DNA from: Nocardioides ungokensis
GTDB lineage: Bacteria > Actinomycetota > Actinomycetes > Propionibacteriales > Nocardioidaceae
Reading direction: 5' to 3'
DNA length: 64,000 bases
Assembly (NCBI RefSeq): GCF_013466985.1
Contig: NZ_CP059164.1
Coordinates: 3,233,001 to 3,297,000 of the forward strand
Positions 1 to 8,255 of the stretch are shown one piece after another. The first letter of the stretch is position 1; the number at the start of each line of letters is the position of its first letter. The notes below the pieces were generated by a model. It was not told the DNA's origin, ran no database searches, and saw nothing but the letters and a program-made list of their open reading frames with translations. A program made the translations under genes and the position numbers.

Positions 1-59
1 TTAGTATTCCCCGTCCCGGCCACCTTCATCCGCCCGGCCCCGCCTGCGGCCTGTCTAGA

Positions 60-674
60 GTGAGCGACGTCATGTCCGAGCACCACCTCCTGCCCCTGGT
101 GGACGCGCCCACCCCGGAGCGGCGCGATGCCGCACGCAACCGGGAGGCGCTGCTCCGGGCTGCCCAGGAGCTGGTCGAGCGCTGCAGCGCGGACGCGGTC
201 ACCATGGACGCGGTCGCCGCCGCCGCGGGGGTCGGGAAGGGCACCGTCTTCCGACGGTTCCACTCCCGCGAGGGACTGATGGCGGCGCTGCTCGACCACT
301 CCGAGACCGAGTGGCAGGCCGCCGTGATGTCCGGGCCGCCCCCGCTCGGCCCCGGCGCCGAGCCGTGGGAACGCCTGATGGCGTTCGGACGCTCCCGCCT
401 CGAGACCACCCTGCTCCACGCCGACCTGATCCGGCAGGCGGGCCGGGCGGGAACGCGCTCGTTCGCGGCGTACTCCTTCGCCGCCATGCACGTGCGCTAC
501 CTCCTCGCCCAGCTCGGCGTCACGGGGGACCTGCCCCTTCTCGCGACCGCACTGATGGCGCCCCTCGAGGCGCCCGTCCTCGACCAGCAGGTGCGCATCG
601 AGGGTCTCGACGTCGACCGGATCCACGCGGGCTGGGTCGACCTGGCCCGACGCATCGTGGGGAGGCGTACCTAA
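60..674 (+). CDS. TetR family transcriptional regulator
   Basis: A 204-residue TetR-type repressor. Residues about 25-70 form the DNA-binding helix-turn-helix: a helix starting RNREALLRAAQEL, then MDAVAAAAGVGKGTVFRRF, which is the typical TetR recognition helix. The rest is a helical ligand-binding domain too variable to predict an inducer. The start used is GTG at 60; an in-frame ATG at 72 would drop four residues and is equally possible. No divergent partner is visible because the window begins 59 bases upstream, so the target gene may lie outside it. The reading frame is intact and family membership is secure; the regulated function is unknown. Confidence 0.9.
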   Translation: MSDVMSEHHLLPLVDAPTPERRDAARNREALLRAAQELVERCSADAVTMDAVAAAAGVGKGTVFRRFHSREGLMAALLDHSETEWQAAVMSGPPPLGPGAEPWERLMAFGRSRLETTLLHADLIRQAGRAGTRSFAAYSFAAMHVRYLLAQLGVTGDLPLLATALMAPLEAPVLDQQVRIEGLDVDRIHAGWVDLARRIVGRRT

Positions 675-808
675 TGTTGGGCCGATCTCCGAGCCCAGCC
701 TGAGAAGACCCTCAATTTCAGGCATGACTCGCCTGAGTGCGCTTCCTAGGTTCACGGACATGGGAGGACAGGCCTTCCCATTCGATTGAGGCCTAGGGGG
801 CCAAGACA

Positions 809-1243
809 ATGAACAAGACAACCAAGACCGCTGGTGCCGGCGTAGCCGCGCTGGCTCTGGTCGCACTCTCCGCCGGTGCGGCGAGTGCGGAAAGCACACT
901 CGTCAAGATCGGCAAGTACGGCGAGCTCTCCGCGACGCACAACATCGCGTGGATCAAGCTGAAGGTCACCTGCTCGCCGGACACCACGTCCGCCGAGGCC
1001 GACCTCTACCTCACCCAGGTCACGCACGGCACCGTGCAGACGCAGTACTCGGAGGTGTCGTTCTACAACTCCGTCGAGTGCTCGGGCAACGAGGAAGCCG
1101 TCTGGATCCCGGTCCGCCGGCCCACCGGTGGGTACAAGTGGGTCCAGGGCGCCGCGCGCGTCTCGGACGTCAACATCTACACCGAGGACCCGTCGGGCGA
1201 CTTCTCCAGCCACCTCGACGGCCGCACGGTCCACCTGCGCTGA
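809..1243 (+). CDS. Small secreted protein of unknown function
   Basis: A 144-residue protein with a clear Sec signal peptide: basic start MNKTTK, hydrophobic GVAALALVALSAGA, and probable cleavage after ASA near residue 27. The mature part is polar and contains only two cysteines (TCSPD and ECSGN), which suits one disulfide in an exported beta-rich protein. I recognise no family. The gene stands alone, with 134 bases upstream and a strong terminator directly downstream, so it is probably monocistronic. The ATG lies a few bases after a purine-rich GGGGGCCAAGA stretch. Secretion is well supported; no function can be assigned. Confidence 0.8.
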   Translation: MNKTTKTAGAGVAALALVALSAGAASAESTLVKIGKYGELSATHNIAWIKLKVTCSPDTTSAEADLYLTQVTHGTVQTQYSEVSFYNSVECSGNEEAVWIPVRRPTGGYKWVQGAARVSDVNIYTEDPSGDFSSHLDGRTVHLR

Positions 1244-1256
1244 CCGCTGGACACAG

Positions 1257-1286
1257 CCCCTCCCTCCCGCTCGCGGGAGGGAGGGG
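1257..1286. terminator. Strong hairpin terminator after the secreted-protein gene
   Basis: Near-perfect 14-bp inverted repeat (CCCCTCCCTCCCGC / GCGGGAGGGAGGGG) with a minimal loop, followed by TTCT, 13 bases after the stop codon at 1243. It lies between convergent genes and may serve both strands. Confidence 0.8.
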
Positions 1287-1347
1287 TTCTCCATGTCGGG
1301 CACTCCATGTCGGGACAGGGCCGACGAGGCGTGCCGGAGGGTGCGGG

Positions 1348-2949
1348 TCAGACCTGCCGGCGCCGCAGGCCGAACGTGACCCCGTCGACCAGCGCCCCCC
1401 ACGAGGCCTCGATGACGTTGTGCCCCACGCCCACCGTCACCCACGACGACTCCCCGTCGCTGGTCTCGATGAGCACCCGGGTGATCGCGTCGGTGCCGTG
1501 CCCCTGGTCCAGGATGCGCACCTTGTAGTCGATCAGCTCGAACTTCGCGACCTGCGGGTAGGCCTGGCCGATGGCCTCGCGCAGCGCCTGGTCCAGCGCG
1601 TTGACCGGACCGTTGCCCTCGCCGGTCACGACGTAGCGCACCCCGTCGGCCTTCAGCTTCACGGTCGCCTCGGAGACGGCCTCCTCGCCCACCGCCGAGC
1701 GCGGCAGGGTCTCGGTGATCACCCGCCACGACTCGACCTCGAAGTACGACGGCCGCCGGCCCTCGACCTCCTCGAGGAGCAGCAGCTCGAACGACGCGTC
1801 GGCGGCCTCGAAGGTGTAGCCGCGCGCCTCGAGCTCCTTGACCCGATCGGTCACCCGGGTGACCAGCTCCTTGTCGCCCCGAGGACCAGTGAGGTCGAAG
1901 CCGAGCTCTCGTCCTTTCAGCTCGATCGAGGCGCGCCCGGCCATGTCCGAGACCAACAGCCTCATGTCGTTGCCGACCCCCACGGGGTCCATGTGCTGGT
2001 AGAGGTTCGGGTCGACCTTGATCGCGCTGGCGTGCAGCCCGGCCTTGTGCGCGAACGCCGACGTGCCGACGTAGGGCTGGCGGGAGGCGGGCGGGACGTT
2101 CGTCACCTCGGCGACCGCGTGCGCGATCCGGGTGGCCTCCCGCAGCAGCCCCTGCGGGAGCACCTGCCGGTCCAGCTTCAGCTCGAGGTTGGCCACCACG
2201 GTGACGAGGTCGGCGTTGCCGGTCCGCTCGCCGTAGCCGTTGATCGTGCCCTGCACGTGGCTGGCGCCCGCGTCGACCGCGGCCAGGGTGTTCGCCACCG
2301 CGCAGCCGGTGTCGTTGTGGCAGTGGATGCCGACTCGCACCCCCGTGGAGTCGACGACGTCGTGCACCACGTCGGCCACCCAGCCCGGCAGCATGCCGCC
2401 GTTGGTGTCGCACAGCGCGACCACCTCGGCGCCGGCGTCGTACGCCGTGCGCAGCACCTCGAGGGCGTAGTCGCGGTTGGCGCGGTAGCCGTCGAAGAAG
2501 TGCTCGGCGTCGAGGAAGACCTGCTGTCCCTCGGCACGCAGGTGGGAGACGGTGTCGCGGACCATCGCGAGGTTCTCCTCCAGCGTGGTCCGCAGGGCCA
2601 GCTCGACGTGGCGGTCGTGGGACTTGGCGACCAGCGTCACGACCCCGGCGCCGCTCTCGCGCAGCGCCGCGACCAGCGGGTCGTCGGCCGCCTTCACGCC
2701 GGCGCGCCGGGTGGCGCCGAAGGCGGCCAGCCGGGCGTGCCGCAAGTCCAGCTCCTGCGCGGCACGACGGAAGAACTCGGTGTCCTTGGGGTTGGCCCCG
2801 GGCCAGCCGCCCTCGATGTAGCCCACGCCGAGGCCGTCGAGCTGCCGGGCGATGCTCAGCTTGTCGGCGACCGAGAGGTTGAGCCCCTCCTGCTGCGCCC
2901 CGTCGCGCAGGGTGGTGTCGTAGACGTGGAACGTGCCGTGCAGGTCCAT
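1348..2949 (-). CDS. cimA: Citramalate synthase (isopropylmalate-synthase-like)
   Basis: A 533-residue enzyme of the DRE-TIM aldolase family. It starts with the signature YDTTLRDGAQQEGLNLS (residues about 9-25), has the HCHNDTG metal and catalytic loop near residue 210 and the NGYGERTGNADL segment after it. The C-terminal 130 residues form the LeuA-type allosteric domain, which also ends GLRRRQV. The DGAQQEG form and overall length match citramalate synthase rather than LeuA. It would condense pyruvate and acetyl-CoA to (R)-citramalate, feeding threonine-independent isoleucine synthesis. The start ATG at 2949 follows GGAAGAGA. An attenuator with an Ile-containing leader lies directly upstream, which supports the assignment. 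Confidence 0.9.
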   Translation of the reverse strand: MDLHGTFHVYDTTLRDGAQQEGLNLSVADKLSIARQLDGLGVGYIEGGWPGANPKDTEFFRRAAQELDLRHARLAAFGATRRAGVKAADDPLVAALRESGAGVVTLVAKSHDRHVELALRTTLEENLAMVRDTVSHLRAEGQQVFLDAEHFFDGYRANRDYALEVLRTAYDAGAEVVALCDTNGGMLPGWVADVVHDVVDSTGVRVGIHCHNDTGCAVANTLAAVDAGASHVQGTINGYGERTGNADLVTVVANLELKLDRQVLPQGLLREATRIAHAVAEVTNVPPASRQPYVGTSAFAHKAGLHASAIKVDPNLYQHMDPVGVGNDMRLLVSDMAGRASIELKGRELGFDLTGPRGDKELVTRVTDRVKELEARGYTFEAADASFELLLLEEVEGRRPSYFEVESWRVITETLPRSAVGEEAVSEATVKLKADGVRYVVTGEGNGPVNALDQALREAIGQAYPQVAKFELIDYKVRILDQGHGTDAITRVLIETSDGESSWVTVGVGHNVIEASWGALVDGVTFGLRRRQV

Positions 2950-2983
2950 CGGTCAGTCTCTTCCGTCATGCGGTCCGGGCAAC

Positions 2984-3012
2984 AAAAAGACCTCCCGTGG
3001 TACGAGAGGTCT
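2984..3012 (-). terminator. Attenuator terminator of cimA
   Basis: On the minus strand, a 10-bp stem (AGACCTCTCG paired with CGGGAGGTCT, one G-U) with loop TACCA is followed by TTTTT. It sits 35 bases before the cimA start codon and 36 bases after the stop of the leader peptide, as in classical amino-acid attenuation. The sequence just after the T run (GTTGCCCGGACCG) is nearly the same as that after the ilvB attenuator. Confidence 0.85.
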
Positions 3013-3047
3013 GCGCGTCGGCTGCCCCGGGATGGGGCGACGACGCG

Positions 3048-3083
3048 CTAGGTAATGATCTCCTGCTGCTGCATGCGAACCAT
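3048..3083 (-). CDS. cimA leader peptide (Ile attenuation)
   Basis: A tiny reading frame encoding MVRMQQQEIIT followed by TAG; translation could also begin at the inner ATG at 3074 (MQQQEIIT). Two consecutive isoleucine codons (ATC ATT) and a threonine codon lie just before the stop. Ribosome stalling there on low charged tRNA-Ile would be expected to prevent the downstream terminator at 2984-3012 from forming. That fits the isoleucine-specific role of citramalate synthase. The peptide is too short for homology; the evidence is codon content, position and similarity to the ilvB leader in this window. Confidence 0.75.
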   Translation of the reverse strand: MVRMQQQEIIT

Positions 3084-3162
3084 GCTGCCACGGTCACCGC
3101 GACCCGGCGCAGGGATCTCGGCATCCGAGCCACCCCGGCCCCCGTTCGGTGCGCGCGGTGGC

Positions 3163-4839
3163 TCAGCCGCCGGGGAGCCAACCGGGGAGGGACAGGCCCG
3201 CGAACGGCTGGTCGGAGGCCGGCGCCCACGAGGTGCCGACCGCGTCGAGTCGCAGCGACAGCGCGAACGCCACCACCGCCACGAGGAAGACGGCCACCAC
3301 CCAGGGTCGCGCCGAGGCTGAGGCGGGGTTCACCACCCGGGACAGCGGCGCGCGGACCCGGGAGCCTCCCGGCCCGAGCCACAGCGAGGTCACGAACACC
3401 ATGCCCGCCACGGCCAGCGTGGTCGTCAGGCCGGCGGCGACGGCGTAGCAGATCAGCGCCGCCGCCACGGCCAGGCCGAGGCTCCACAGCGTCAGCACCA
3501 CCGTGCCGCCGATCGACCGGACCAGGTGCCAGGGCGCGGCCAGGAGGAACTGCATCCCGTCGTACCACTTGCGGCCGCGCAGCCGCCTCCGGTCGCCCGC
3601 GGCGCTCGCGGCGAGCGAGCCGCTGCGGAGCAGCCAGGTGACCAGGAGCAGGGACAGGGACGCCAGCCAGGGGTACGCCGCGATCGCGGCACCGGCAGCC
3701 ACGGCACCGGTGCCGAGCAGGACTCCGCGCCGCAGGCGCTCGGGCCAGGGTGCGCGGGGGGCCTGCGCCGGCCAGGCCTCGCCATCGCCGGACCACTCGT
3801 CCTCGGACCACCCGTCGTGGGGCGCCGGCGCGAGCGGCCACTGCTCGCCCGGCGACTGCTGGGAGAGCGCCAGGGTGGGCGGCTCCTCGTCACCCGGGCC
3901 GGCGAAGGTCTCGCGCGGCAGGTGGTCGGTGGGCGCCGCCGCCGGCGCCTGGGCTGCGATCGCCAGGGGGATCGTGTAGGGGTCGTCCGCCGCCGGCACC
4001 GGAGGCACGGGCGCCGCGGTCGGCCCGGACGGGTCCGGCCGCAGCCAGCGCAGCAGGTCGTCGACCCCCGGCCGGCGGGCGGGATCGGGGTCGAGCGCGG
4101 CCTCGACGATGCCGCGCAGCTGGGCGGGCAGCCCACTGAGCTCGTGCTCGCCGCGCCGGACCCGGTCCATGATCGCCATCGAGGGCCCGCGCCCGAAGGG
4201 GGGCCGGCCGGTGCCGGCGTAGGCGACCGTCGCGGCCCACGAGTGCACGTCGGAGGCGCTGGTCGCGTCGTCGCCGTAGAGGATCTCCGGGGCCAGGTAG
4301 CCGGGCGTGCCGAGCAGCCAGCCCGTGTGGGTGAGCTTCGGGTCGTCAGCCACGCGGGCGAGCCCGAAGTCGATGAGGATGGGCGTGCGTCCCTCCATCA
4401 GCACGTTGGACGGCTTGACGTCGCGGTGCAGCACCCCCACCCGGTGGACCGAGGCGAGCCCCTCGGCCAGGCAGCCGGCGAACCAGGTGAGGTCGGCACC
4501 CGTGATCGGTCCCTCGTCGACGACGTGGTCGTGCAGCGACAGGCCGGGCACGTAGCGGGTGGCGACGTACGGCACCTCCCCCCACGGGTCGGCGTCGACG
4601 ATCTCGGCGACCCACCGGCTGCGGATCCGGGTCAGCGAGCTGACCTCGCGGGCCAGCCGGGCACGCGCCTCGTCGTCACCCACGATGTGCGGCCGCAGCA
4701 CCTTCAGCGCGACCCGGTCACCACCCGGCCTGCGGGCCAGGTGGACCACGCCCATCCCACCCTCGCCGATGCGCGACAGGAGGGTGTAGTCGCCCACGGT
4801 CCTGCTCTCAGGCAGGTCGGGGCGCGGGGACGTCGTCAC
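3163..4839 (-). CDS. Membrane-associated Ser/Thr protein kinase (Hanks type)
   Basis: A 558-residue protein. Residues about 15-265 form a eukaryotic-like kinase: glycine loop IGEGGMGVVHLA, ATP-binding lysine in VALKVLRPH, catalytic HRDVKPSNVL and DFGLA metal loop, and the APE equivalent YLAPE. A proline- and alanine-rich linker (about 270-380) follows. The C-terminal 180 residues hold several hydrophobic segments, for example around AAIAAYPWLASLSLLLVTWL and VVAVFLVAVVAFALSL. All key catalytic residues are present, so it should be active. Unlike PknB it has no PASTA repeats, and the membrane part is multi-spanning. The start is GTG. Substrates are unknown. Confidence 0.9.
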   Translation of the reverse strand: MTTSPRPDLPESRTVGDYTLLSRIGEGGMGVVHLARRPGGDRVALKVLRPHIVGDDEARARLAREVSSLTRIRSRWVAEIVDADPWGEVPYVATRYVPGLSLHDHVVDEGPITGADLTWFAGCLAEGLASVHRVGVLHRDVKPSNVLMEGRTPILIDFGLARVADDPKLTHTGWLLGTPGYLAPEILYGDDATSASDVHSWAATVAYAGTGRPPFGRGPSMAIMDRVRRGEHELSGLPAQLRGIVEAALDPDPARRPGVDDLLRWLRPDPSGPTAAPVPPVPAADDPYTIPLAIAAQAPAAAPTDHLPRETFAGPGDEEPPTLALSQQSPGEQWPLAPAPHDGWSEDEWSGDGEAWPAQAPRAPWPERLRRGVLLGTGAVAAGAAIAAYPWLASLSLLLVTWLLRSGSLAASAAGDRRRLRGRKWYDGMQFLLAAPWHLVRSIGGTVVLTLWSLGLAVAAALICYAVAAGLTTTLAVAGMVFVTSLWLGPGGSRVRAPLSRVVNPASASARPWVVAVFLVAVVAFALSLRLDAVGTSWAPASDQPFAGLSLPGWLPGG

Positions 4840-4895
4840 GGACCGAGGTTACCGGTGGAGGGGCGCCGGAGGCCGCGACCCGGCGCGGGCTCCGG

Positions 4896-5978
4896 TCAGA
4901 CGATCCGGTGCATCCAGCCGAAGGCGTCCTCGGCCCGGCCGTACTGGATGTCGACGAGCGCCTGGCGGACCTTCATCGTCAGGTCGGTGCTCGCGGGCGC
5001 GGACACCTCGCCGCCGTCCCACTTCAGCGACCCGACCGGGGTCACCACCGCGGCGGTGCCGCAGGCGAAGATCTCGGTGATCCGGCCGCTGGAGACCCCC
5101 TCGCGCCACTCGTCGATGGAGAACTTCCGCTCCTCGACCTGGTGGCCGAGCTTGCCGGCGAGCTCGATGATGCTGGAGCGCGTGATCCCCTCGAGGATGG
5201 TGCCGGTCCCGGGGGTCACGATCCGGCCGTCGTCGAAGACGAAGTACATGTTCATGCCGCCGAGCTCCTCGACGTACTTCCCCTCCTGGGCGTCGAGGAA
5301 GACGACCTGGTCGCAGCCCTGGCCGCTCGCCTCCTGCTGCGCCACCAGGGAGCTGGCGTAGTTGCCGCCGGTCTTGGCCGCGCCCATGCCGCCGCGGCCC
5401 GCGCGGGTGTACTCCTCGGTGAGCCACAGGGTGACCGGCTTGACGCCGCCCTTGAAGTAGGCGCCGGCCGGGCTGGCGATGACCATGAACGTGACGTGCT
5501 GGCTGGGCCGCACGCCGAGGAACTTCTCGGTGGCGATCATGAACGGGCGCACGTAGAGGCTCTTCTCCCCCGCCGCGTCCGGCACCCAGCGCTGGTCGAC
5601 CCTGACCAGCTCGTCGACGGCCGCGACGAAGTCCTGCGGGTCGAGGACCGGGAAGGCCAGGCGCTTGCTGGAGCGCGCCATCCGCGCGGCGTTCTCCTCC
5701 GGCCGGAACGACCAGATCGACCCGGCGTCGTGGCGGTAGGCCTTCATGCCCTCGAAGGTCTCCTGGGCGTAGTGCAGCACCGCCGTGGCCGGGTCGAGCG
5801 TGAGCGGCCCGTAGGGCTCGATCCGGGCGCCGTGCCAGCCGGCATCGGGCGTCCACTCCACCGTGAACATGTGGTCGGTGAAGAACTGGCCGAAGCCCGG
5901 GTTGGCCAGGATCTCGGCGAGCCGCGCGTCGTCGACCGGCTGCGGGTTGTGGGTGGTGCTGATCTGCATGGAAGGCAC
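4896..5978 (-). CDS. ilvE: Branched-chain amino acid aminotransferase
   Basis: A 360-residue fold-type IV PLP aminotransferase. The PLP lysine lies in AAKTGGNYASSL (about residue 200), followed by the substrate-loop motif ELGGMNMYFVF and the phosphate-binding TGTILEGITRSSI. Length and motifs match the actinobacterial BCAT group. It performs the last step of Val, Leu and Ile synthesis using glutamate. It is the third of the branched-chain genes here, next to leuB upstream on the same strand. The start used is GTG at 5978, preceded by AAAGG at suitable distance; the ATG at 5969 has no clear ribosome site. The stop lies 56 bases upstream of the kinase start codon. Confidence 0.95.
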   Translation of the reverse strand: MPSMQISTTHNPQPVDDARLAEILANPGFGQFFTDHMFTVEWTPDAGWHGARIEPYGPLTLDPATAVLHYAQETFEGMKAYRHDAGSIWSFRPEENAARMARSSKRLAFPVLDPQDFVAAVDELVRVDQRWVPDAAGEKSLYVRPFMIATEKFLGVRPSQHVTFMVIASPAGAYFKGGVKPVTLWLTEEYTRAGRGGMGAAKTGGNYASSLVAQQEASGQGCDQVVFLDAQEGKYVEELGGMNMYFVFDDGRIVTPGTGTILEGITRSSIIELAGKLGHQVEERKFSIDEWREGVSSGRITEIFACGTAAVVTPVGSLKWDGGEVSAPASTDLTMKVRQALVDIQYGRAEDAFGWMHRIV

Positions 5979-6000
5979 GTTAGCCGACCTTTCGGAAAGG

Positions 6001-6037
6001 CGAGACGCCGAGCACCACTCGGGTGCCCGGCGTCTCG
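6001..6037 (-). terminator. Hairpin after leuB
   Basis: Perfect 10-bp outer stem CGAGACGCCG / CGGCGTCTCG with an inner GCACC / GGTGC stem, placed 22 bases after the leuB stop and before the ilvE start. No T run follows on the minus strand, so it may only attenuate read-through into ilvE. Confidence 0.6.
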
Positions 6038-6058
6038 GGGAGGACGTGACGGCAGGCG

Positions 6059-7144
6059 TCAGCCGGCTACTCGCGCGGCGACCGCGTCGCCGATCTCGGT
6101 CGTCCGCCGCGCGGTGCCCGGCGTACGGGTGGCGAGGTCGTCGATGACCGCGGTCTCGACGGCGGCGGCCGCGTCGGCGTACCCGAGGTGGTCGAGCAGG
6201 AGCGACGCGGAGAGGATCGCCGCGGTGGGGTCGGCCAGCTGCTGGCCGGCGATGTCGGGCGCGGAGCCGTGGACGGGCTCGAACATCGAGGGCGCGGTGC
6301 GGTCCGGGTTGATGTTCCCGGACGCCGCGAGCCCGATGCCGCCGGTGATCGCGGCGGCGAGGTCGGTGATGATGTCGCCGAAGAGGTTGTCGGTGACGAT
6401 CACGTCGAAGCGCGACGGGTCGGTCGTCATGAAGATCGTGGCCGCGTCGATGTGCAGGTAGTCGACGGTGACGTCGGGGTGCTCGAGCCCCACCTCGCCC
6501 ACCACTCGGCTCCAGACCGCCCCGGCGTTGACCAGCACGTTGGTCTTGTGGACCAACGTCAGCTTCTTGCGCGGGCGGCGTTGGGCCCGGGCGAACGCGT
6601 CGCGCACGACCCGCTCCACGCCGAACGCCGTGTTGAGGGAGACCTCGGTGGCGACCTCGTGCGGGGTTCCCACCCGGATCGAGCCACCGTTGCCGGTGTA
6701 GGGGCCCTCGGTCCCCTCGCGGACCACCACGAAGTCCACGTCGCCCGGCTCCCCCGTGATCTCTGGTCGGAGCGGGGAGGCGACGCCGGGGAAGATGCGG
6801 GACGGTCGCAGGTTCACGTAGTGGTCGAGCTCGAAGCGCAGCCGCAGCAGCAGCCCGCGCTCGAGGATCCCGGGCGGCAGGTTCGGGTCGCCGGGCTTGC
6901 CGCCCACCGCGCCGAGCAGGATCGCGTCGTGCCCGCGGATCTCCTCGAGGACCGAGTCGGGGAGCACCTCGCCGGTCGCGAGGTAGCGCTCCGCGCCGAG
7001 GTCGTAGCGGGTCGGCTCGAACTTCACCCCGGCCGGGGCCGCGGCCTCGAGCACCTTGAGGGCCTCGGCCGTGACCTCCTGCCCGATGCCGTCGCCGGGG
7101 ATGACGGCGAGCCTGAGGGTGCCGGTGGGGTTCGAGTCAGTCAT
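6059..7144 (-). CDS. leuB: 3-isopropylmalate dehydrogenase
   Basis: A 361-residue NAD-dependent decarboxylating dehydrogenase of leucine synthesis. Visible family features are the N-terminal [14 protein letters not shown], the substrate-loop region [34 protein letters not shown], the metal site [20 protein letters not shown] and [12 protein letters not shown] near the C terminus. Everything needed for activity is present. It oxidises 3-isopropylmalate to 2-ketoisocaproate. The start ATG at 7144 is 11 bases after the stop of a 45-codon gene on the same strand, so the two are probably co-transcribed. Confidence 0.96.
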   Translation of the reverse strand: MTDSNPTGTLRLAVIPGDGIGQEVTAEALKVLEAAAPAGVKFEPTRYDLGAERYLATGEVLPDSVLEEIRGHDAILLGAVGGKPGDPNLPPGILERGLLLRLRFELDHYVNLRPSRIFPGVASPLRPEITGEPGDVDFVVVREGTEGPYTGNGGSIRVGTPHEVATEVSLNTAFGVERVVRDAFARAQRRPRKKLTLVHKTNVLVNAGAVWSRVVGEVGLEHPDVTVDYLHIDAATIFMTTDPSRFDVIVTDNLFGDIITDLAAAITGGIGLAASGNINPDRTAPSMFEPVHGSAPDIAGQQLADPTAAILSASLLLDHLGYADAAAAVETAVIDDLATRTPGTARRTTEIGDAVAARVAG

Positions 7145-7155
7145 GTCGCGAAACG

Positions 7156-7293
7156 TTAGTTGTCGTCGGGACGCTGGCCGCCGTTGTCTCGCAGGTCAAG
7201 CGACGCCTGGACTGCGGCGTAGGTGTTCTCGGCGCTGCGGGGGTTCTCGGGGTGGTGGCTGGCAGGTCCCCACTCGGGGTACATGTCGTACAT
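7156..7293 (-). CDS. 45-residue protein upstream of leuB, unknown function
   Basis: A short gene encoding a 45-residue polar, aromatic-rich protein that begins [20 protein letters not shown] and ends [11 protein letters not shown]. An excellent ribosome site (AGAGGAG, seven bases before the ATG at 7293) and an 11-base gap to leuB suggest it is translated and belongs to the same transcript. It carries no Leu-rich or Ile-rich codon run and no following terminator, so it does not look like an attenuation leader. No known fold is recognisable. Conservation upstream of leuB in relatives would confirm it. Confidence 0.65.
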   Translation of the reverse strand: MYDMYPEWGPASHHPENPRSAENTYAAVQASLDLRDNGGQRPDDN

Positions 7294-7501
7294 CGGTCTG
7301 CTCCTCTGGTGATCAGGTGGTCATGGCTGAGTCGGGCACGTGGGTCGTGCGCTGAGACGCCCCGTGACGGGGGCTGGTCGACTCATGGATCACATGAGAG
7401 GAGGGGAACCTGCAGGACTGCGGATCTCGCACGTGCTGTGGGGTGCGATCCCGCCGCGGAGGCGTCTTCAGATGAGACGTGAGGCCGTACAACGCCGAAC
7501 T

Positions 7502-7540
7502 CCGCGGCGAGGTGGCCTCACCTAAGAAGCCTCGCCGCGG
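7502..7540. terminator. Hairpin in the gene-poor stretch before the methyltransferase
   Basis: The stretch 7294-7669 holds no convincing gene. It contains this 11-bp perfect stem CCGCGGCGAGG / CCTCGCCGCGG, 130 bases before the methyltransferase start. A weak plus-strand frame of about 46 codons from 7385 to 7525 overlaps it but has no ribosome site. The hairpin may be a terminator or a leader structure. A promoter for the leading minus-strand gene at 7293 should lie around 7300-7340 but is not clear by eye. Confidence 0.5.
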
Positions 7541-7669
7541 CGCTCGATGAGTACGAACACGCTCCGCATGGTGGGGCAACGGTACGACGGTCCCGCCTGC
7601 CAGCGACACGGTTTTTCGGCAACTGTTCACGATGCGAGACGCGGTGCCCATGATGAGAGACTCGCAACC

Positions 7670-8239
7670 ATGAGCGCACCTCCCGAACTGCCCGATGTCG
7701 TGTCCCGGGCGTTCGCCGTGTCCCGCAAGTCGGGCTACGTGTCGTTCTGCCGCAATGAGACCGGGCGGCTGCTCGCCACGCTGGCCGCCACGCGTGGCGG
7801 GACGATGGCGGAGTTCGGCACCGGCTGCGGCGTGGGCACGGCCTGGCTGCGCTCCGGCGTACGCGGTGACCAGACGCGCATCGTGACCGCCGAGCTGGAC
7901 GCGAAGCTGGCCGGCGCGGCGGCCGAGATCTTCGTCGACGACCCCCAGGTGGAGGTCCTCGCGGCCGACTGGTCCACGCTGCTCGACAAGGGCCCGTTCT
8001 CGCTGCTGTTCCTGGACTCCGGGGAGCCCACCGAGGTGGGTGTCGACGCCATCGCCGACCTGGTCGAGGAGGGCGGCATCGTGGTGCTCGACGACTTCAC
8101 GCCCTGCGAGCTGTGGCCGCCGATCACGGGTGGGCGCGTGGACACGCTGCGCGAGCAGTGGCTCACCGACGACCGGTTCACCTCGGTCGAGGTGATGGTT
8201 GCCTCCGACGCCTCCACCCTGATCGCGACGAAGCGCTGA
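7670..8239 (+). CDS. Class I SAM-dependent methyltransferase, O-methyltransferase-like
   Basis: A 189-residue protein from the ATG at 7670. Motif I is AEFGTGCGVGTAWL, followed by an acidic strand IVTAELD that binds the SAM ribose, then VEVLAADWSTLL and the DSGEPTEVGVDAI / GGIVVLDDFTP region. This is the layout of catechol-O-methyltransferase-like family 3 enzymes, in which the aspartates bind a metal. The frame stays open for 41 codons upstream of the chosen start, but that part shows no family features. The substrate is unknown. It stands alone and points towards the convergent YczE-like gene. Confidence 0.75.
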   Translation: MSAPPELPDVVSRAFAVSRKSGYVSFCRNETGRLLATLAATRGGTMAEFGTGCGVGTAWLRSGVRGDQTRIVTAELDAKLAGAAAEIFVDDPQVEVLAADWSTLLDKGPFSLLFLDSGEPTEVGVDAIADLVEEGGIVVLDDFTPCELWPPITGGRVDTLREQWLTDDRFTSVEVMVASDASTLIATKR

Positions 8240-8255
8240 GGCAGCGAGGGTCCAG

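Noticed and set aside
718..736. TCAGGC / GCCTGA repeat upstream of the secreted protein as an operator
   Set aside because: Only six base pairs with a seven-base gap; too weak to claim, although a copy of GCCTGAG lies about 30 bases upstream.
949..3051. Long plus-strand reading frame of about 700 codons opposite cimA
   Set aside because: It is a GC-driven shadow of cimA, with Arg/Gly/Val-rich composition, no family motif, and spans the secreted gene and terminator. The minus-strand frame has all citramalate synthase motifs.
7340..7525. Short plus-strand reading frame before the methyltransferase
   Set aside because: It has no ribosome site, ends within a hairpin and has a composition like random GC-rich DNA. 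A leader role was considered, but there is no codon signature.
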